A stretch of 64,000 nucleotides of DNA from Euonymus europaeus (GCA_963580455.1 OY756961.1:20937001-21001000), one strand, 5' to 3'. Shown: positions 1 to 12,599, numbered from the stretch's first letter. Notes: generated from the sequence alone by a model not told the origin. Numbers and translations: made by a program.

Positions 1-125
1 TAGAGTATTCATTCAAGATATAGAATCCAATGTTGGATAGTTATGGCATCTATGTGTCATATAGATTGTAAACAAAACTAACTTTTATCTGTCAACACGT
101 CTATGGTTTTACTTTTCATCTCGAG

Positions 126-1476
126 CAAAAACAGAAATATGCAATTTGGAAAGCAGCAGATATGAGGAAAGCTTTAAAAGAAGGAAGGAAGCCTAACCCA
201 AGCCCGTCTATGGGTGATGTTGATCTATCGGTTTTATCAAGTACTCCTTGTGGTGAATATTTAAGTCAAGATCTTAGTACTTTAGATTAAAGCTACAAGC
301 CCGAATTACATGAATCATGATCAGTACTAATTTTTGGATGTTAAACTGGAAAACTAGAAAACTTGTTGTTTAGAATATCAAAATAATACAATATTGGACT
401 TGATAGAGTGAAACTTTTCTTCTTGGAATGCATGGAGAAAAAGGGGGTTATCGCTATTGTATATTGAAGTCTTTTAACATACTAATATGACATAATTTCA
501 TTTGGTACAGACTTTGGAATTCAGCAATGAAAATCGAAATTAAGTTCACTTGGTATTGTTTCCAGGTTTCAGAATAAATAATCTTCATGAATTCTCTTTT
601 GTTGTAGTAAATGTCTTTTACTCTTTTAGATATCAATTTACATCTCAATTGGAATCTACACATGCTTGAAGAATCTTCTAAATTATTTTCATCTGTGCAG
701 GATCTAGCCCGCCCTCAAAATTCAGTTACTAGTTCTCGACCAGAATCTGATATGTCACCTGAGTTCCAAGATAGGGTAACACCACAATTTCAAGATAAGT
801 TGAACGATCCACATTTTACAAATATTCCACCATCATCTCAGTTTAATGACAAGTTGAACAATGAACATTCTACAAGCATCCCACCTTCACCTCTTTCTTA
901 TCCTAGTGCTGGTTACCCTACCCATGATTTTCATCCTCCTTCTCCTCTTTCTTCTCCATGAAACGGATCAGAAAGCTCCATGTATTCACAGTCATACCAT
1001 CATCAACAGTACCCACAAGAACCTTAACAGCATCTGCCACATAATTATTCATCTCATGAAGGTTCTCCTTATGCTTATCCTAACTTTCAATCCTATCCAA
1101 GCTTTACAGAAAGCAGTCTTCCATCAATTCCAACTCATTATCCCTCACACTATCAAGGCTCTAATACATCTTATTCTCCCTATTCAGCTCCCCTCCAATG
1201 ACAAGTTATCAACCCCGTGCCCTAGCAACAAGCCACCAACCTAATATCCAATACTATTCAGGCAACAACAATGGCACTATCATAGATTATGCCCAAACTT
1301 TCAAACAACGTTACCAATATGACATCAATTATCAATCGCCACCTGAGAAAATTGTTGAAGCACACAAGGCTGCAAGATTTGTTGTGAGAGCGTTGGCATT
1401 TGATGATGTGTCAATTGTGGTGGACTTCTTACGAAAATCACTTGAATTGTTAACAAATCCACCAGTTACCCAATAA
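126..1476 (+). pseudogene. LIP5/VTA1-like ESCRT cofactor, 3' part, disrupted
   Basis: The segment resembles the linker and C-terminal region of LIP5 (VTA1), the cofactor that activates the SKD1/VPS4 ATPase in multivesicular body sorting. One exon-like block (about 126-280) reads QKYAIWKAADMRKALKEGRK, as expected after the N-terminal MIT repeats. A second block begins after an acceptor at 699 and encodes a Pro/Ser/Tyr-rich linker. The C-terminal VTA1 helices (EAHKAARFVVRALAFDD, then a stop at 1474) are clear. The linker is broken by in-frame stops at 959 (TGA) and 1025 (TAA), and by a frame change near 1196. The N-terminal exons lie outside the window. Two stops plus a frameshift favour a pseudogene; sequence error, or a shorter second-start product, cannot be excluded. 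Confidence 0.72.
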
Positions 1477-2436
1477 GTTTGTACCTTTGAGCAAATTGGA
1501 TTGTAATGATGCTATAATATTTCAGATATTTTATCTTGTAAGGTTTTATTTGTAAAGTCACTTGATATCTTCATGATATGATTATGATTGAATATCTTCA
1601 AAAAGATAATACAAATGAAGCTTGTTGATATTTGCATCAAAAGCCTAGCAACTTCTCTATTGTTTTAGAATTTTTGACGATGACTGTGTTTGAGGGAAAG
1701 TGGAAACTGCCTGTTTATTTACATTTTGTTTGCTTCACGGTTTTATGCCTGTAAACTTAGTTGCAGATAAGTGTATTGCTTATACAAGTTTCTTATGTGG
1801 GTATTAATGCCCAAGAATTATAGTCCAATGTAGCAAGAGACCACCACCTTCTAAGAAATTTGGATGGGCATTGTACATGTCTATTGGATGACTTTAAATA
1901 GGTAGGGATTTGTACCTACAACTCCAAATGAATAAGTTCCAATCCGAGTGTTTGATTGCAGATGAGTTTTGAATCAAAATTTAGTGATATTTTGCTTGGG
2001 ATGACCGAGGATGTTACCTTTTGAGTTTTTCTAGTGGCAAATTCTTTTTGAGTATATTAGCGAGTTATTACAGCCGAAATCAAGCTTAACTAATAGTTGT
2101 TGCCATGTGTTAGACATCTATGAAACAGGTAGCTGCCAACTACTTTCATTCCAACGAGAAACTTGTTTGCTTGTTGTTAACAACCATAGAGATAATGCTC
2201 AAGACATGTCAGCTAGCTGCTGAAATCTTTGCAAACAACATTTTCTTCCTTGTTTCCAACATTTTTGTCTCCATTGCTTCTAGTTAGTAATATGGTTAGC
2301 TAGAGTCAGTCTTGTCTTTGCCTTTATCTTTATCTACCTGAGACCCTTTGTTGGTGAACCCGTCATTGGTATCATATTTAATGGGAATCTATGGACACCC
2401 ATTGCATAGCTCTGTCATTCATATTTCAGTTTTGAG
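1477..2436. other. intergenic stretch, no gene seen
   Basis: AT-rich sequence with no convincing reading frame or repeat. It probably contains the 3' UTR of the LIP5-like locus and the promoter and leader of the next gene. A TTTCAG acceptor-like site ends at 2429, just before the ATG at 2437, so a leader intron is possible. Confidence 0.4.
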
Positions 2437-2955
2437 ATGATATTTGTCATATCTTGTTTTGGGCAATCAAGCTCTCAAAGATTGCCCAAAGAGAGCTCCG
2501 ATGATGATCAGGATGCAAGCTTGACTACATCAGTGACAGAGTTTATCAAGCAAATATTTTTGAAGAGGGAGACGGCGGCGACAATGAAGAAGAGACAGTT
2601 TAACCCAGAAGGCAAGAAGCAGCTAAGGTTGGTCACTTTACAGGACTGGATCTTGGATTCAGCAAGCTTGAACAATGATTGCACAAATTTTGGAGAACAC
2701 CAAGTTTCGAAACAATTTTCTTTTAAAGTTTATCCTTCTTTGATCCAAGAGAATCCAGTCTTTTCTTACAATCCTAGAGAAAGTTTCTCAACAGAGAGAT
2801 TGTTGAAGGATTTTAAAGTTGACAGAGAAGAACTGGAGGAATGCTCTCTCATTAGAAGTCAAAGTGAGAAAGCAAATAAGAAGGTGAGCTTTCGACTGCC
2901 AGAGAAATCTGATATCATCATCTTTTATCCAGATGATGATGATTTAGAACATTGA
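2437..2955 (+). CDS. hypothetical protein, 172 aa, single exon
   Basis: An uninterrupted frame runs from ATG 2437 to TGA 2953-2955. The product is hydrophilic. A Ser/Asp-rich start (ESSDDDQDAS) is followed by a basic patch (MKKRQFNPEGKKQLRLVTLQ), a middle rich in Ser, Phe and Glu, the motif KKVSFRLPEKSD, and an acidic tail (YPDDDDLEH). There is no clear membrane segment or catalytic motif; the first ten residues are hydrophobic but short for a signal peptide. I do not recognise the family. Length, sharp composition changes and lack of internal stops in AT-rich DNA suggest a real gene. If the TTTCAG at 2424-2429 is a splice acceptor, the first residues may be untranslated or joined to an upstream exon. 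Confidence 0.55.
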   Translation: MIFVISCFGQSSSQRLPKESSDDDQDASLTTSVTEFIKQIFLKRETAATMKKRQFNPEGKKQLRLVTLQDWILDSASLNNDCTNFGEHQVSKQFSFKVYPSLIQENPVFSYNPRESFSTERLLKDFKVDREELEECSLIRSQSEKANKKVSFRLPEKSDIIIFYPDDDDLEH

Positions 2956-3360
2956 ATCCTAGTAGATTACTTTTTTGGGTTTTTGATTTTCGATATAATA
3001 GTGTTTTTGCCTCGATTACTTTCTTTGGCTCCTTATAAATTCTCAGATTTATGATTGCCTAATCTGTGTTAGGTCTTCCGTTAAAGATTAAGACAATAAA
3101 AAATTGTGCACTTGAAATTTGTTTATGCTATTACCATATAAGATTAGAGACGACAAATGTGTTTATATTTGTGGATTTCTAATTCGATCTGGTCAAATAG
3201 TAAAAAATCTATTGACTGGATAACGGATAAAATCCAAATATTTTGATTGGATATGAATTTAGGCATATTCGATCCGAAACCTGTATTCGATCCGACCTAA
3301 CCCGAACATGCGAATATCCAATATGATCCGATTATATCCAATCAAATTCTACCTGACACG

Positions 3361-3392
3361 CACACACACACACACATATATATATATATAAT
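3361..3392. repeat. microsatellite (CA)n(TA)n
   Basis: A run of CA dinucleotides passes directly into a run of TA dinucleotides. Confidence 0.9.
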
Positions 3393-3539
3393 AGACTCCA
3401 TATACAATTATGTACTTGATAATTAATATCATTAATATATTATATACATTATAATTGTAATTTGTGATAACACTATATATATAATGTGATATGATCTCAT
3501 ACTACTAATGCAAATATTTAATTGACTAATATTTTTAAA

Positions 3540-4010
3540 ACCCTAATTAGTAAAATTAGTAATGAATACTAAAAACACTAAAGTATAAACCCTAACATTG
3601 CCTTAAAAATAACATTATAAACTATAAATCTAGTCTTAATTTTAATTTGTAAATCCTAACGTAACATGCTAATACTGCAAACTCTAACCTCTTAACATCG
3701 TAAACTCTAAACCTATAACACCACAAACCCTAAGTCCCTAACCCTAAGTCAACACCAAAAATTATAATCCCTAATATTGTAAACTTTAACTTTAACATTG
3801 AAAACCCTAATAAAACATCATAAACCCTGTCCCTAACATTGTAAACCTTAATCTAACACTAAAATTTTAATCCCTAATACTGTAAATTTTAACTATTACT
3901 CTAAAAACCCTAATCAAACACAATAAACACTAATCCTAACAATATCGAGTATAAACCCTAACGTAACACCACAAACCCTAATACCTACCACTGTTAACTT
4001 TAAATCTAAT
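3540..4010. repeat. degenerate CCCTAA-rich (telomere-like) tract
   Basis: The words AAACCCTAA, AACCCTAAT and AAACCCTAAC recur more than ten times, separated by related A/T-rich words such as TGTAAACTTTAAC. The unit resembles the plant telomere repeat (CCCTAAA) but spacing is irregular and no perfect tandem run is present. It may be a decayed interstitial telomeric repeat or a low-complexity relic. Confidence 0.5.
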
Positions 4011-4895
4011 ACTAAAAACTTTCTATGTTGCTGTATGATTTTTAATATTATTTGTATTTTAGACTTCAATTTATGTTCCTAAATTCATAAACAATAGAGT
4101 TCTAATTAGTGTCATTAGTTAGCAAAATATGTGTTACATGGATAAATCTGATATCCGTGAAGAACATCCAAAATCCATGCAAAATCCATGGATATGATAG
4201 GAATTTAGATTTTTTTATTCATGATATACAAATATGAATATGTATACATTATTTTTATTTAGAATTCAATATGAATTTTGAGAAATTCAATCCGATGTCA
4301 TCCTCATATAGGATCAAGTCATGCCCTGTAATGCAAGGATGCAATGCAAATGAGGGGACTGAGAACGACAATAGTTTATTTTGCATCTCTCGAACTAAAG
4401 AGGCATTTCTATCATAAATCCCAACCCTAATCATCATGAAAGCTACATTTGACGATATGTAAGATTTTCAATGATTTGCATATTGAAGGAGTTGGTCTTG
4501 TTTCCAAACAAAATAATTCAAGATGTCTTAGACAACTGAGCATAAGTATTCTGTGCTTTACAAGGCAATAAGGAAACTTTGGAGCACCAAAAAAGGTGCA
4601 AAATATCTAATTCTAATAGCTAATCTTCTGCCACATATAAACTGGGGCTATAGTACATACTTTACAGGATCTGAGTATTGAAACTAATAACCAATGCTCA
4701 GCAGGGCTCTTTCCTGTATTTCAAAAATCGGAAAAATGTACCACAAGTAAGTAAATATTCTCAAGGACCGCCCCAGAAATAAGAACAGAAACAGAAACAG
4801 AGCCTGCAAAAAGGGAAGTACCTGATGAAAGAAACACCACTGAGTTGCAAAATATTGAGATAGCTTCTCATGTCCTAAAATATGTACATGGCCTC

Positions 4896-7800
4896 TTAAC
4901 TGGAAACAGGATTAAACTTCCCTTGGAATTCATCATAAAACCATCTGCAAGAATCATCAAATATAGAAAAGCCAGTTATTTTCAGCATGAATAATTGAAC
5001 ACATAAAGAGTCAAAAATTAAATTGATATGATGGTACACATATGACAATCTAAAAAAGAAATTTCAATTTTTCAGGCACCACAAAGTCTAGTCATGATAT
5101 TCATCCTAAGAACTGAATCAGCAGTTATCAACAGGCAACTCCCCACATTTGATTACAAAGTGACTTATACATAATTATCATCCAACGGACCACGGTTGAG
5201 CTCACTCTGGATAAATATCCTACCAAAACAAGTATCTAATGATAAAAGTTTTGTACTTCTAAATCTGGATTGTAAAGTACAATGAGAATAATATTGCTTC
5301 ACTCTAAGACGACGTCAATGCCTACAAGTGAAGCCATATAAAGAGCCATGCATAAATCAAATGTTTAATGAGCCTAAGAAACTTAGAACACTGAATGATC
5401 TACCTACCGTACACGAAAATAACCGAATGGCAGGCAAGCAGTCAAGCACATTGTCATTGGTCAAGTGAATTAAACCAGAATACATCAAAATTGCTTGATG
5501 TTGATAATAAATGCAGCTGTTCATAGTAAATGCAGCAAGAAAGAAAAGAAAAAAACCCACATATGAAGTCTGTCAGCTCAGCCAGGCAAAGTGGCTAGTA
5601 ATTAGTAAAGCCACATAAAAAACTCCTTACAGCATAGAAACATAGGGGAATTTGATGATTTCAATTGCATCTCAACTTCCACGATATTTTGTGTATTGAA
5701 TTTAAGTACTGTAGTACATACTTGCACAGAAAGACTGGCGGAGATCCACTATTTGCCTCAATTCCCAACTGATTCCGTCTTTCACTCTCTTCCTTAAACA
5801 TGGCTGGCGAAAGAACTTCACATGGGCCTTGAATCAGACCAGCCATCACACTGCTGTCGTGGTTAGAAGCATAGACCTATGGCAAAGAACCACACAGGTT
5901 CAGTTAAAAAATAAATTAAAAAAGAATTTTTAATAGATTCTCTTGCTATTTGAAAAAAAGAAAAGGAAAAGCATACCATCAGACTGTTTTCTATTGACAT
6001 GATTGAAATCTAAGAAATATAAGACAGCACATTGAAGACATTTCACCTCATTGCTTTCAGGGGGACAGGGACGCCCAACGGACTCAGGCAAGTCATTAGG
6101 AAGATAGCACCTGTTTACAGTAACCCACTTTGAACCGGTTTTAGAATCTTCCCACATGGCCTGCACCAAATATAGAAGCTTCTCAACAATATTAAACCTA
6201 ACAAGAAAATGATTTCTCAATGAGGTAGTATAAAACAGTGATTCTTGCCAGCAACTCAAGAAACAGATTTTATGACTTATCAGCACGCGTATCAACTCAA
6301 AAGTACTGGGCCTGTATCAAACACCAAATTGAATCTAACAGTTCATTCAAATTCCATGACACAGACAAACGTACAATGGTTAATCCTTTACTTACCTGAA
6401 GCTTAGAAGGTATCAATTTTTCATGGCTAGAACAAAAAAGTGCATGATCTTGCACTTTATATGTCACTTCATCAATGCAACAAGACTGGTAATAGGTTTT
6501 CCCATCCATAAATTGAAGTATGTTACCAATCCATTCCACATCGTGTAAGCCATCAGAAGACACAGACGGGTTTCCAGGCATTGTAGCACCTTCACCATGC
6601 CCTCTTATGTCATTCAAATTGTCGACTGTAGGTTTGTTGCCCGGATTGGTCTTCAAAAGACCTTCATTGCCCGACACACCTGTTTGGCAAACAACTTGTG
6701 GGTAGTGTGAAGGTGGTGGGTTGTCAGAGTTGCTATTAATTATGTCAGATGTAATAGGAGAAGCTAGAACTTTTGTTTCAGAAACCAAACTCTCCTCACG
6801 TGCTGATGATTCAGATCTTTCACTTGATGCTCTCACAAGAGAAGCAGGAATAGTCTCCCAAGATTTCATTGGATTATTTGGGAAAGCTTCAGAAAGTGTT
6901 CTCCGCTCAACATCTATTACAGTTGATGAAATATTAGTCACTGGTATTTCCCCTGGAACTTTAATTTTTGAATTAGGTGCTGAGTCAACACCATTACTGC
7001 CCACTGTACCAGATCCAGGACTTTGCACAACAGAGCTTCCATTCACCATTATCTTCTGCTGGCTAACCTTCGGGTCTAAGGCTTCCACTTTCTTTTCTGA
7101 AGATGATTGAGTTCCAGAAGCATTAGGCGGCACATTCAGCGTGCTTACGCTTCTCATGACACGGCCATACTTAGGAGGCAATGGCTTCCCATTGCTTAAC
7201 ATCAGGCACTTCATGCAATGCCACTCAGCTCTGGGCATTCCTTTCTGATTATTAGCTTGAAGGCATTTTAGGTGAAATCCTCTCTCGCAAGCATCACAGA
7301 GAAGTAGACTATCAACATCATTAATGGTTTGTTTGCACATTTGGCAAGTCAAAGCCTTATTCATGTATTCCCTTGAAGGAGGAGTCCATGTGAGATGCTC
7401 AGGAAGCTGTGGTTGCAATAAATTTTGAACGATTTTAGCAATTTCACCATGATTATTTCCAAAAGGAGCTTGAACAACATTCATGCCTTGCATTGGATGC
7501 ATGCTCTGAAAATTTCCTGCAGTTTGAGCGGTTGGTCCCAAGGCATGATTACTTGCTGCTCGAGGAGCCACCCTTGCCATACTTGAATCAGCAGTTCCCT
7601 CAACCTTGACAGCATTATGATTCAAATCCTTGTTTTCTGTTCCAAAGTTATTAGGTCGGGTGGAAGAGGTTTGTATAGACCAAGTTGGAGCATTCGCCAG
7701 TGGTTGATTAGCAGTTGAATTTGCTGCAAGATCAAAAAAAGGATCTTCAATACTACTCATCAGAGAGAAAGAAATAGATGTAGTATTACTTAGCAGTCAG

Positions 7801-7962
7801 GCTAGAAGATGAAAATTACAATTTGATAAAGCATATTTTAGGAGCTACCATACCACCTAACCCCCACTGCCCACCCTCACCATTTCCATTTCCAAAAAGG
7901 GAAAGAATAAAAACAGATCTTCCAAACTACATCCAGTTATTTTCTCTTTTCCATTTTGAAGG

Positions 7963-8004
<42 letters not shown>

Positions 8005-9511
8005 TTACCTAGCATTTGAGATACATAAGCAGGCCCACTTGATCTTCCATCCATTTTAAACTGTGGTCTTTCAACTTTAGACACCAAATGGCTGCCTGGC
8101 TGTCCAGTGGAAACCACAGATGCTGTCATATCACTTGTGTGCAATTGATATGGTTGAGATGTAGTAATATTTGCAGATACATGACCAAGCGGAGAAGCTG
8201 GGAACCCTCCAGAAGATAATGGTGCAGGACTTGATTTATCTGATGAAAACATGCGAACCATGGGTGGTGTCCCAGTCCCACGGTTTTCAGCAAGTGCGCC
8301 AAAGCTTGCCTGTGGTGGATGAGGAGCATATGATGCAGCAGGTGCAGTGAATTTCTTGGATTCCTCCATCTGCAGAGGCATCAGTGCGTTATATTATTAT
8401 ATATCATCAAAAAAAACTCAAAAATTTATAAAATAACCCATTAATTAAGATGTCAAACAAACACCATATCAATACTCTACAGACAAACTTGGAGACGAAA
8501 TTACCCTGCAGCAACTAACTTCATGTGAATCATTCCTGTTTGTCCACATGGATTCAGGTAGTATAGAAAATTGTGGAAACATGCTTCTCTTTAACTTAAA
8601 TAAAGACAATTTAAAGCTCATTGACTAGCTTAAACGGTAAATGGAGCTGCAAAGTGAATCCCAATATTACATAATGCCCTACTTCCAAGAGTGAAATCAT
8701 AAAGTACTTATCCACCATTTTACTAAGATGATATATCCCCAATCCAAAATCTGTGTTTCATAATATGTCCAATCTAAAATTAAATCTTTCATTTATTGGG
8801 TCCTAGTTTTAACAACAAAATCAAAACTTGAAACTTTGCAGCAACCAAACTGTTCCTCAATAAAAAATTCTCGCAACTTAATATCTACAATAACTGATTC
8901 AAAGTTCAAACACAAGACAAAAACCTTTCAAAATTCACACTTCTACTTTCTCCTCCGTAATTTAAAATATTAGATACATATACTATCCAAAGGCCAAACT
9001 TGTCAAAACCTGATACACTGACATTCTAAAACAAGTCTTCAACATAACTGAACTGCTAAAAACAGAATAAAATCCTTACCTTCTTCTTCGAAAGCTCAAA
9101 CTTCTCAGCAATCGACAGCTTGGAGCCACGAAACCCTAGCCTCTGATCTTTGAGCTTTGCATTAAGCCCCAAATCCTCAATAACAGCTCCAATTGCATCC
9201 ATAGGCACAATATCCCTCGGCGCCACCTCCTCACACATCTGTACCAGCTTCTTCCTTGCCTCCGCCATCAACTCCACCTCCACATCCGTCGGTTTCCTAC
9301 CACCGCTCATTGTCCTCATCGCCGACAACACCATCACAATCTCTGCAACTCTCCGCATCTCATCTGCACCACCAAATCTATGCCTCTTCCCCAAATTTCC
9401 ATTCTCTACGTTCTCCACCTCCCTCTTCCGCCCCGTAATTTGCTCAACACCATCCGAATGGTTGTTCGTCGGGGCCAAAGCTTCAACTTCAACCTCAACC
9501 GGCGGATCCAT
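4896..9511 (-). CDS. PHD finger and BAH domain chromatin protein (819 aa)
   Basis: Six exons with consistent phases rebuild an 819-residue nuclear protein: 9511-9080, 8369-8009, 7744-6396, 6160-6047, 5876-5722 and 4944-4896. The N-terminal exon is an acidic and helical region. The middle is low-complexity, rich in Ser, Pro and Gln. A C4HC3 PHD finger (CQMC, CDAC, H, C, CMKC) lies at about residues 398-444. The C-terminal 120 residues (from VEWIGNILQF to KWFYDEFQGKF) have the layout of a BAH domain and are built from four exons. PHD and BAH domains read histone-tail marks, so a role in chromatin regulation is likely. The family resembles Arabidopsis At3g20280/At1g50620. The ATG at 9511 (MDPPVEV) is chosen because the in-frame codon upstream at 9577 is GTG. 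Exon joins are inferred from splice signals. Confidence 0.88.
7965..8002. repeat. (GA)19 microsatellite at a 5' splice site
   Basis: Nineteen GA repeats on the plus strand. On the sense strand of the PHD-BAH gene this is a (TC)19 run beginning at intron position +7, directly beside the donor of intron 2. Confidence 0.95.
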
Positions 9512-10290
9512 CACAAGAAGCGCATACAGACGGCGTCGTTTAGGAGAGACACAATGGTGAGAGTCAACAGAGAGCACGAGAGGGAACCCTAGAGAGAGAG
9601 GAGGGGAGGGAGAGGGAAGGAGAAGAAGATGTTTTGGAGAATTTGAAAAATTAAAACGTTAAATTAGTTCGAGGTTGTTTTGGCGGGTAAAATTGTGTGG
9701 GATTGAAAGATTTTTGTTGGAGTAAGTGATAATAGGGGCGTCAAAGGTGTGAGATGTGAGAGAAGACGGACGAGGTGCGGGCTCAAGGCTTTGGTGATTG
9801 AGCAGAACGATTTTTAGAGAGACGGCCGGAAAGATGGGTTTATTTCAGTTTTTATTGTTTTAAGGGTTCGGTCTAGTAAAAAATAGCAACCGGTTCAAAT
9901 GAACCGGTCCAAACTCTTATGACCTTCACCGAACTATCGAGCAAGTGGCCCAAACTCTCCGAATTGTCTAAGGATTTTGGATTGTAATTGCCTATTGGGG
10001 ACACATATATGATAAATAAATAAACTAAAAAAAAACTAATGATAATAAGACCTAGGTGATTTCTTCTACTTTCTTCACTAGATGGTTTCTGGAAAATAGA
10101 GGGAACATTTTTTGATACCAAAGGGGAGAACTGTCCATTGAAAGCGCTTATCTTGAACGCGAATGCAGAAGGTACCAATCGATTGTGGATTAGATAAACT
10201 CATAGGTCAACACAAATATTAATAAATTTTGTGTGTTTAGATAAACATATGGAAATTCCTTGTATAAATATAGTGCAAATCGATGTTACA
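9512..10290. promoter_or_regulatory. leader and upstream region of the PHD-BAH gene
   Basis: A purine-rich stretch (9585-9635 on the plus strand; CT-rich on the sense strand) lies just upstream of the start codon and fits a plant 5' UTR. Beyond it the sequence is AT-rich with no other gene seen. No TATA box was assigned with confidence. Confidence 0.4.
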
Positions 10291-10437
10291 ATCTCCAAGG
10301 GAAATTATTAGGTGATTGAGAATATAAACAATACTCATATATAAAATTTTTGTAGCGAATGAAGTCGAGGATAAACAAGATCTACACAGATCTCCAAGGA
10401 AAATTATTAGGTTATCGAAAATATAAACAATACTCAT
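10291..10437. repeat. 99-bp tandem repeat, split by a retrotransposon
   Basis: ATCTCCAAGG begins at 10291 and again at 10390, giving a 99-bp period. The segment AATATAAACAATACTCAT is at 10321-10338 and 10420-10437. The second unit is cut at 10437 by the Gypsy element and resumes at 16098, where the sequence matches the first unit from ATATAAAATTT onward up to about 16180. Confidence 0.85.
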
Positions 10438-11120
10438 TGGTATTATAAAAACATTCTAACTAATAAGAGGATGATGCGTGTAATTCTCCACCTCAGTCAA
10501 ACCACATCATCCACCACCTCGATCAGCTCAAAGGCTGCAATGGAGACCCATCTTATACGAATATTACCGGATAGCTCGGTCAGACCTTTTATAGTTCAAC
10601 CGCAAAGACATTATGGGATAGTTCGGCCAATGTGGGAGTGCTTGACCACAAGTTCACTTTTTGTCACCCTATCCTCATCATATGTCAGGGTACCTCGGTC
10701 GACTACCATGTTGGTTGGTCAGCCTTGTTCACTCCTAATCTCAGCATAATCCAATTTCCTCTTAGGAGTCCTACCCCTATGAGCAGTAGAGACCCTATAA
10801 GATTATAACTCATAGAAAGACACTTAGGTGAAGAAGAAGAAAGTTTCATTCCTAGCAAAATTAGGACTTTATAAGTCTCTATAAAAGGAGTCTCACTCAC
10901 CAGGTAGGTCTAATCATAACTTGTTTTACTTTTGCTTAAGTTGAGAGAGCTCTCTGAGACTGGGCCCTCCCAATTCCGAACTATTGTACTGACTTGAGCG
11001 TCAGAGCAAGCCCCCACCCTCGCCCCAGCGGGGAACAATTCAGGGTCTCTCCTAACTTACGTTTGCTCGTAGTACAGACCATCCAACTGAGTAGTTGTAA
11101 ATATGAACAATTCTTGGAGG
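10438..11120 (+). repeat. left (5') LTR, 3' end lost
   Basis: Aligns by eye with the right LTR, but keeps about 120 bp that the right copy lacks and loses similarity near 11120, about 70 bp before the expected terminal CA. A TATAAAAG box lies at about 10880. Confidence 0.85.
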
Positions 11121-11129
11121 AAGGAAAAC

Positions 11130-12079
11130 TACTTGAAGATAATAATCAGGCAAATAACATATATAAGAGGGAAACATGCTACACTATCATCTAGGGGACA
11201 CTGTATAGGAGATCTTTCGCTCTCCCATACTTAAAATGCCTAGCCCTACGAGGGGCAAACTTTGCCTTGAGAAGAGTACATTAGGGTATATGTGATAGCC
11301 ACATTAGTGCAAGGGTAGTCAGCCACAAGGTACTCAAATGTGTGTATTATTGACCAACCATGATGAAAGACACTAAGTTTCTAGTATAGAAATTCAACAA
11401 ATGCTAAAGACATTCCAACGTTCCACACTTGCCACCTGTAGATATCACACCCATCCAAAATCTATGCTCTTTCGCATAATAGGATATGGACCTCTTGGGT
11501 CCATTTGTCCAAACTGTGGGGCAGAGGAAGAACCTGATAGTAGTAGTAAACTACTTCACAAAGTGGATATAAGTGGAGCCACTAGCCATGATCTCCGAAA
11601 ATAAGGTCATGGATTTCATCTGGAGAACATTAGTCTGTAGGTACGAACTTTCTAAAGCTTTGGTGGTAAATAATGGAAGAAAATTTTTCAATCATAAAAT
11701 ACGTAAGTTCTGTGAAGACCTTGGGATAGATCTGAGAATCACCTCGATAGCTCACCCACAAGCGAATGGTCAGACAGAAATCACAAACCAAACCATGCTC
11801 CAAGGGTTGAAAACCATGCTTGATGATGCTAAGAGAAAATTGGTGAAAGACCTACCCTCTGTGCTTTGGTCCTACCAAATGACACCACATACATCAATTG
11901 GAGAGAGTCCATTCACGCTCTCATTCGAAACAGAGGTTGTCATCCCTGTAAAGATTGGGGTCCCATCACTGAGGACAACTAACTTCAATGAAAATGAGAA
12001 CAATGAGCAGCTCCTTCGCAATCTCAATATATTGGAAGAAACAAGGGAGGCAGCAATCAGGATTTCTGCAAAGGACTAA
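11130..12079 (+). pseudogene. Gypsy integrase remnant
   Basis: Reading across frames gives the integrase order: a zinc-binding HHCC-type start (about 11250-11360), the catalytic core entry (MDLLGPFVQTVGQRKN, about 11485-11540), a core stretch (VVNNGRKF, FCEDLGIDLR) and the diagnostic HPQANGQTE motif, then SVLWSYQMTPHTSIGESPF. Stops and frameshifts occur before 11573; the frame from there to 12077 is open. It would have joined the retrotransposon cDNA to target DNA. The Asp of the usual TDNG motif is Asn here (VNNG), so the core is probably inactive. Confidence 0.85.
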
Positions 12080-12599
12080 CCTACCAATGTAATAAGGCTA
12101 GCCTATGCTAGCCATATAAATAGTCATTAGACTAAATAAAAGAGTAGATTTTATTCCAAAAGGTTGTACAACTCAGCCTAAGCACAATATCATGCGAAGC
12201 ACTGAACTACCTGTAAAAGCCTAAACTTAGAGAAGAAATTTTGAAGTGTAAAAGGCTGACCGAAAAGGTACTTGGCGGCATCAGGAACGGCCAACCTTAG
12301 AAAAAATCCAAGTGAAAAGTGTCGATCGATGGAGTGACCAATATACAAAACTCACCAATGGTGGCTGACCTTAAAAATTAAATGGACCAACCAATACAGA
12401 AAAGAGCATATTAAAGCTCCAGCCAATAGCTCGGTACTGCAACATATAAAATGTGAGAAAAAACAAAGTGCAAATACCCAACTAAACAATTGGATAGTTA
12501 ACATAAAGCAAATGGACAATTTAGTTCTTTTATTAAAGTTAGAAATTAAAGTATAAAAGTATAAAATTAATTTTCTACATCTATCGTAGCCTCCTCGAC

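Larger units (their letters stand above)
2956..4895. other. AT-rich intergenic region, repeat-like
   Basis: No gene seen. It holds a dinucleotide repeat, a tract rich in CCCTAA-like words (both listed separately), and stretches around 3200-3350 and 4150-4220 full of related GGATA/ATCCGA words. These look like the ends of a decayed transposable element, but I could not find matching termini. The right part includes the 3' UTR of the minus-strand PHD-BAH gene. Confidence 0.4.

Noticed and set aside
6520..7110. Plus-strand open frames across the PHD-BAH gene
   Set aside because: They are the reverse strand of exon 3, which has a clear PHD finger and correct splice joins.
9150..9592. Overlapping plus-strand frames rich in Ser, Thr and Pro
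   Set aside because: Antisense of PHD-BAH exon 1; composition reflects the opposite strand.
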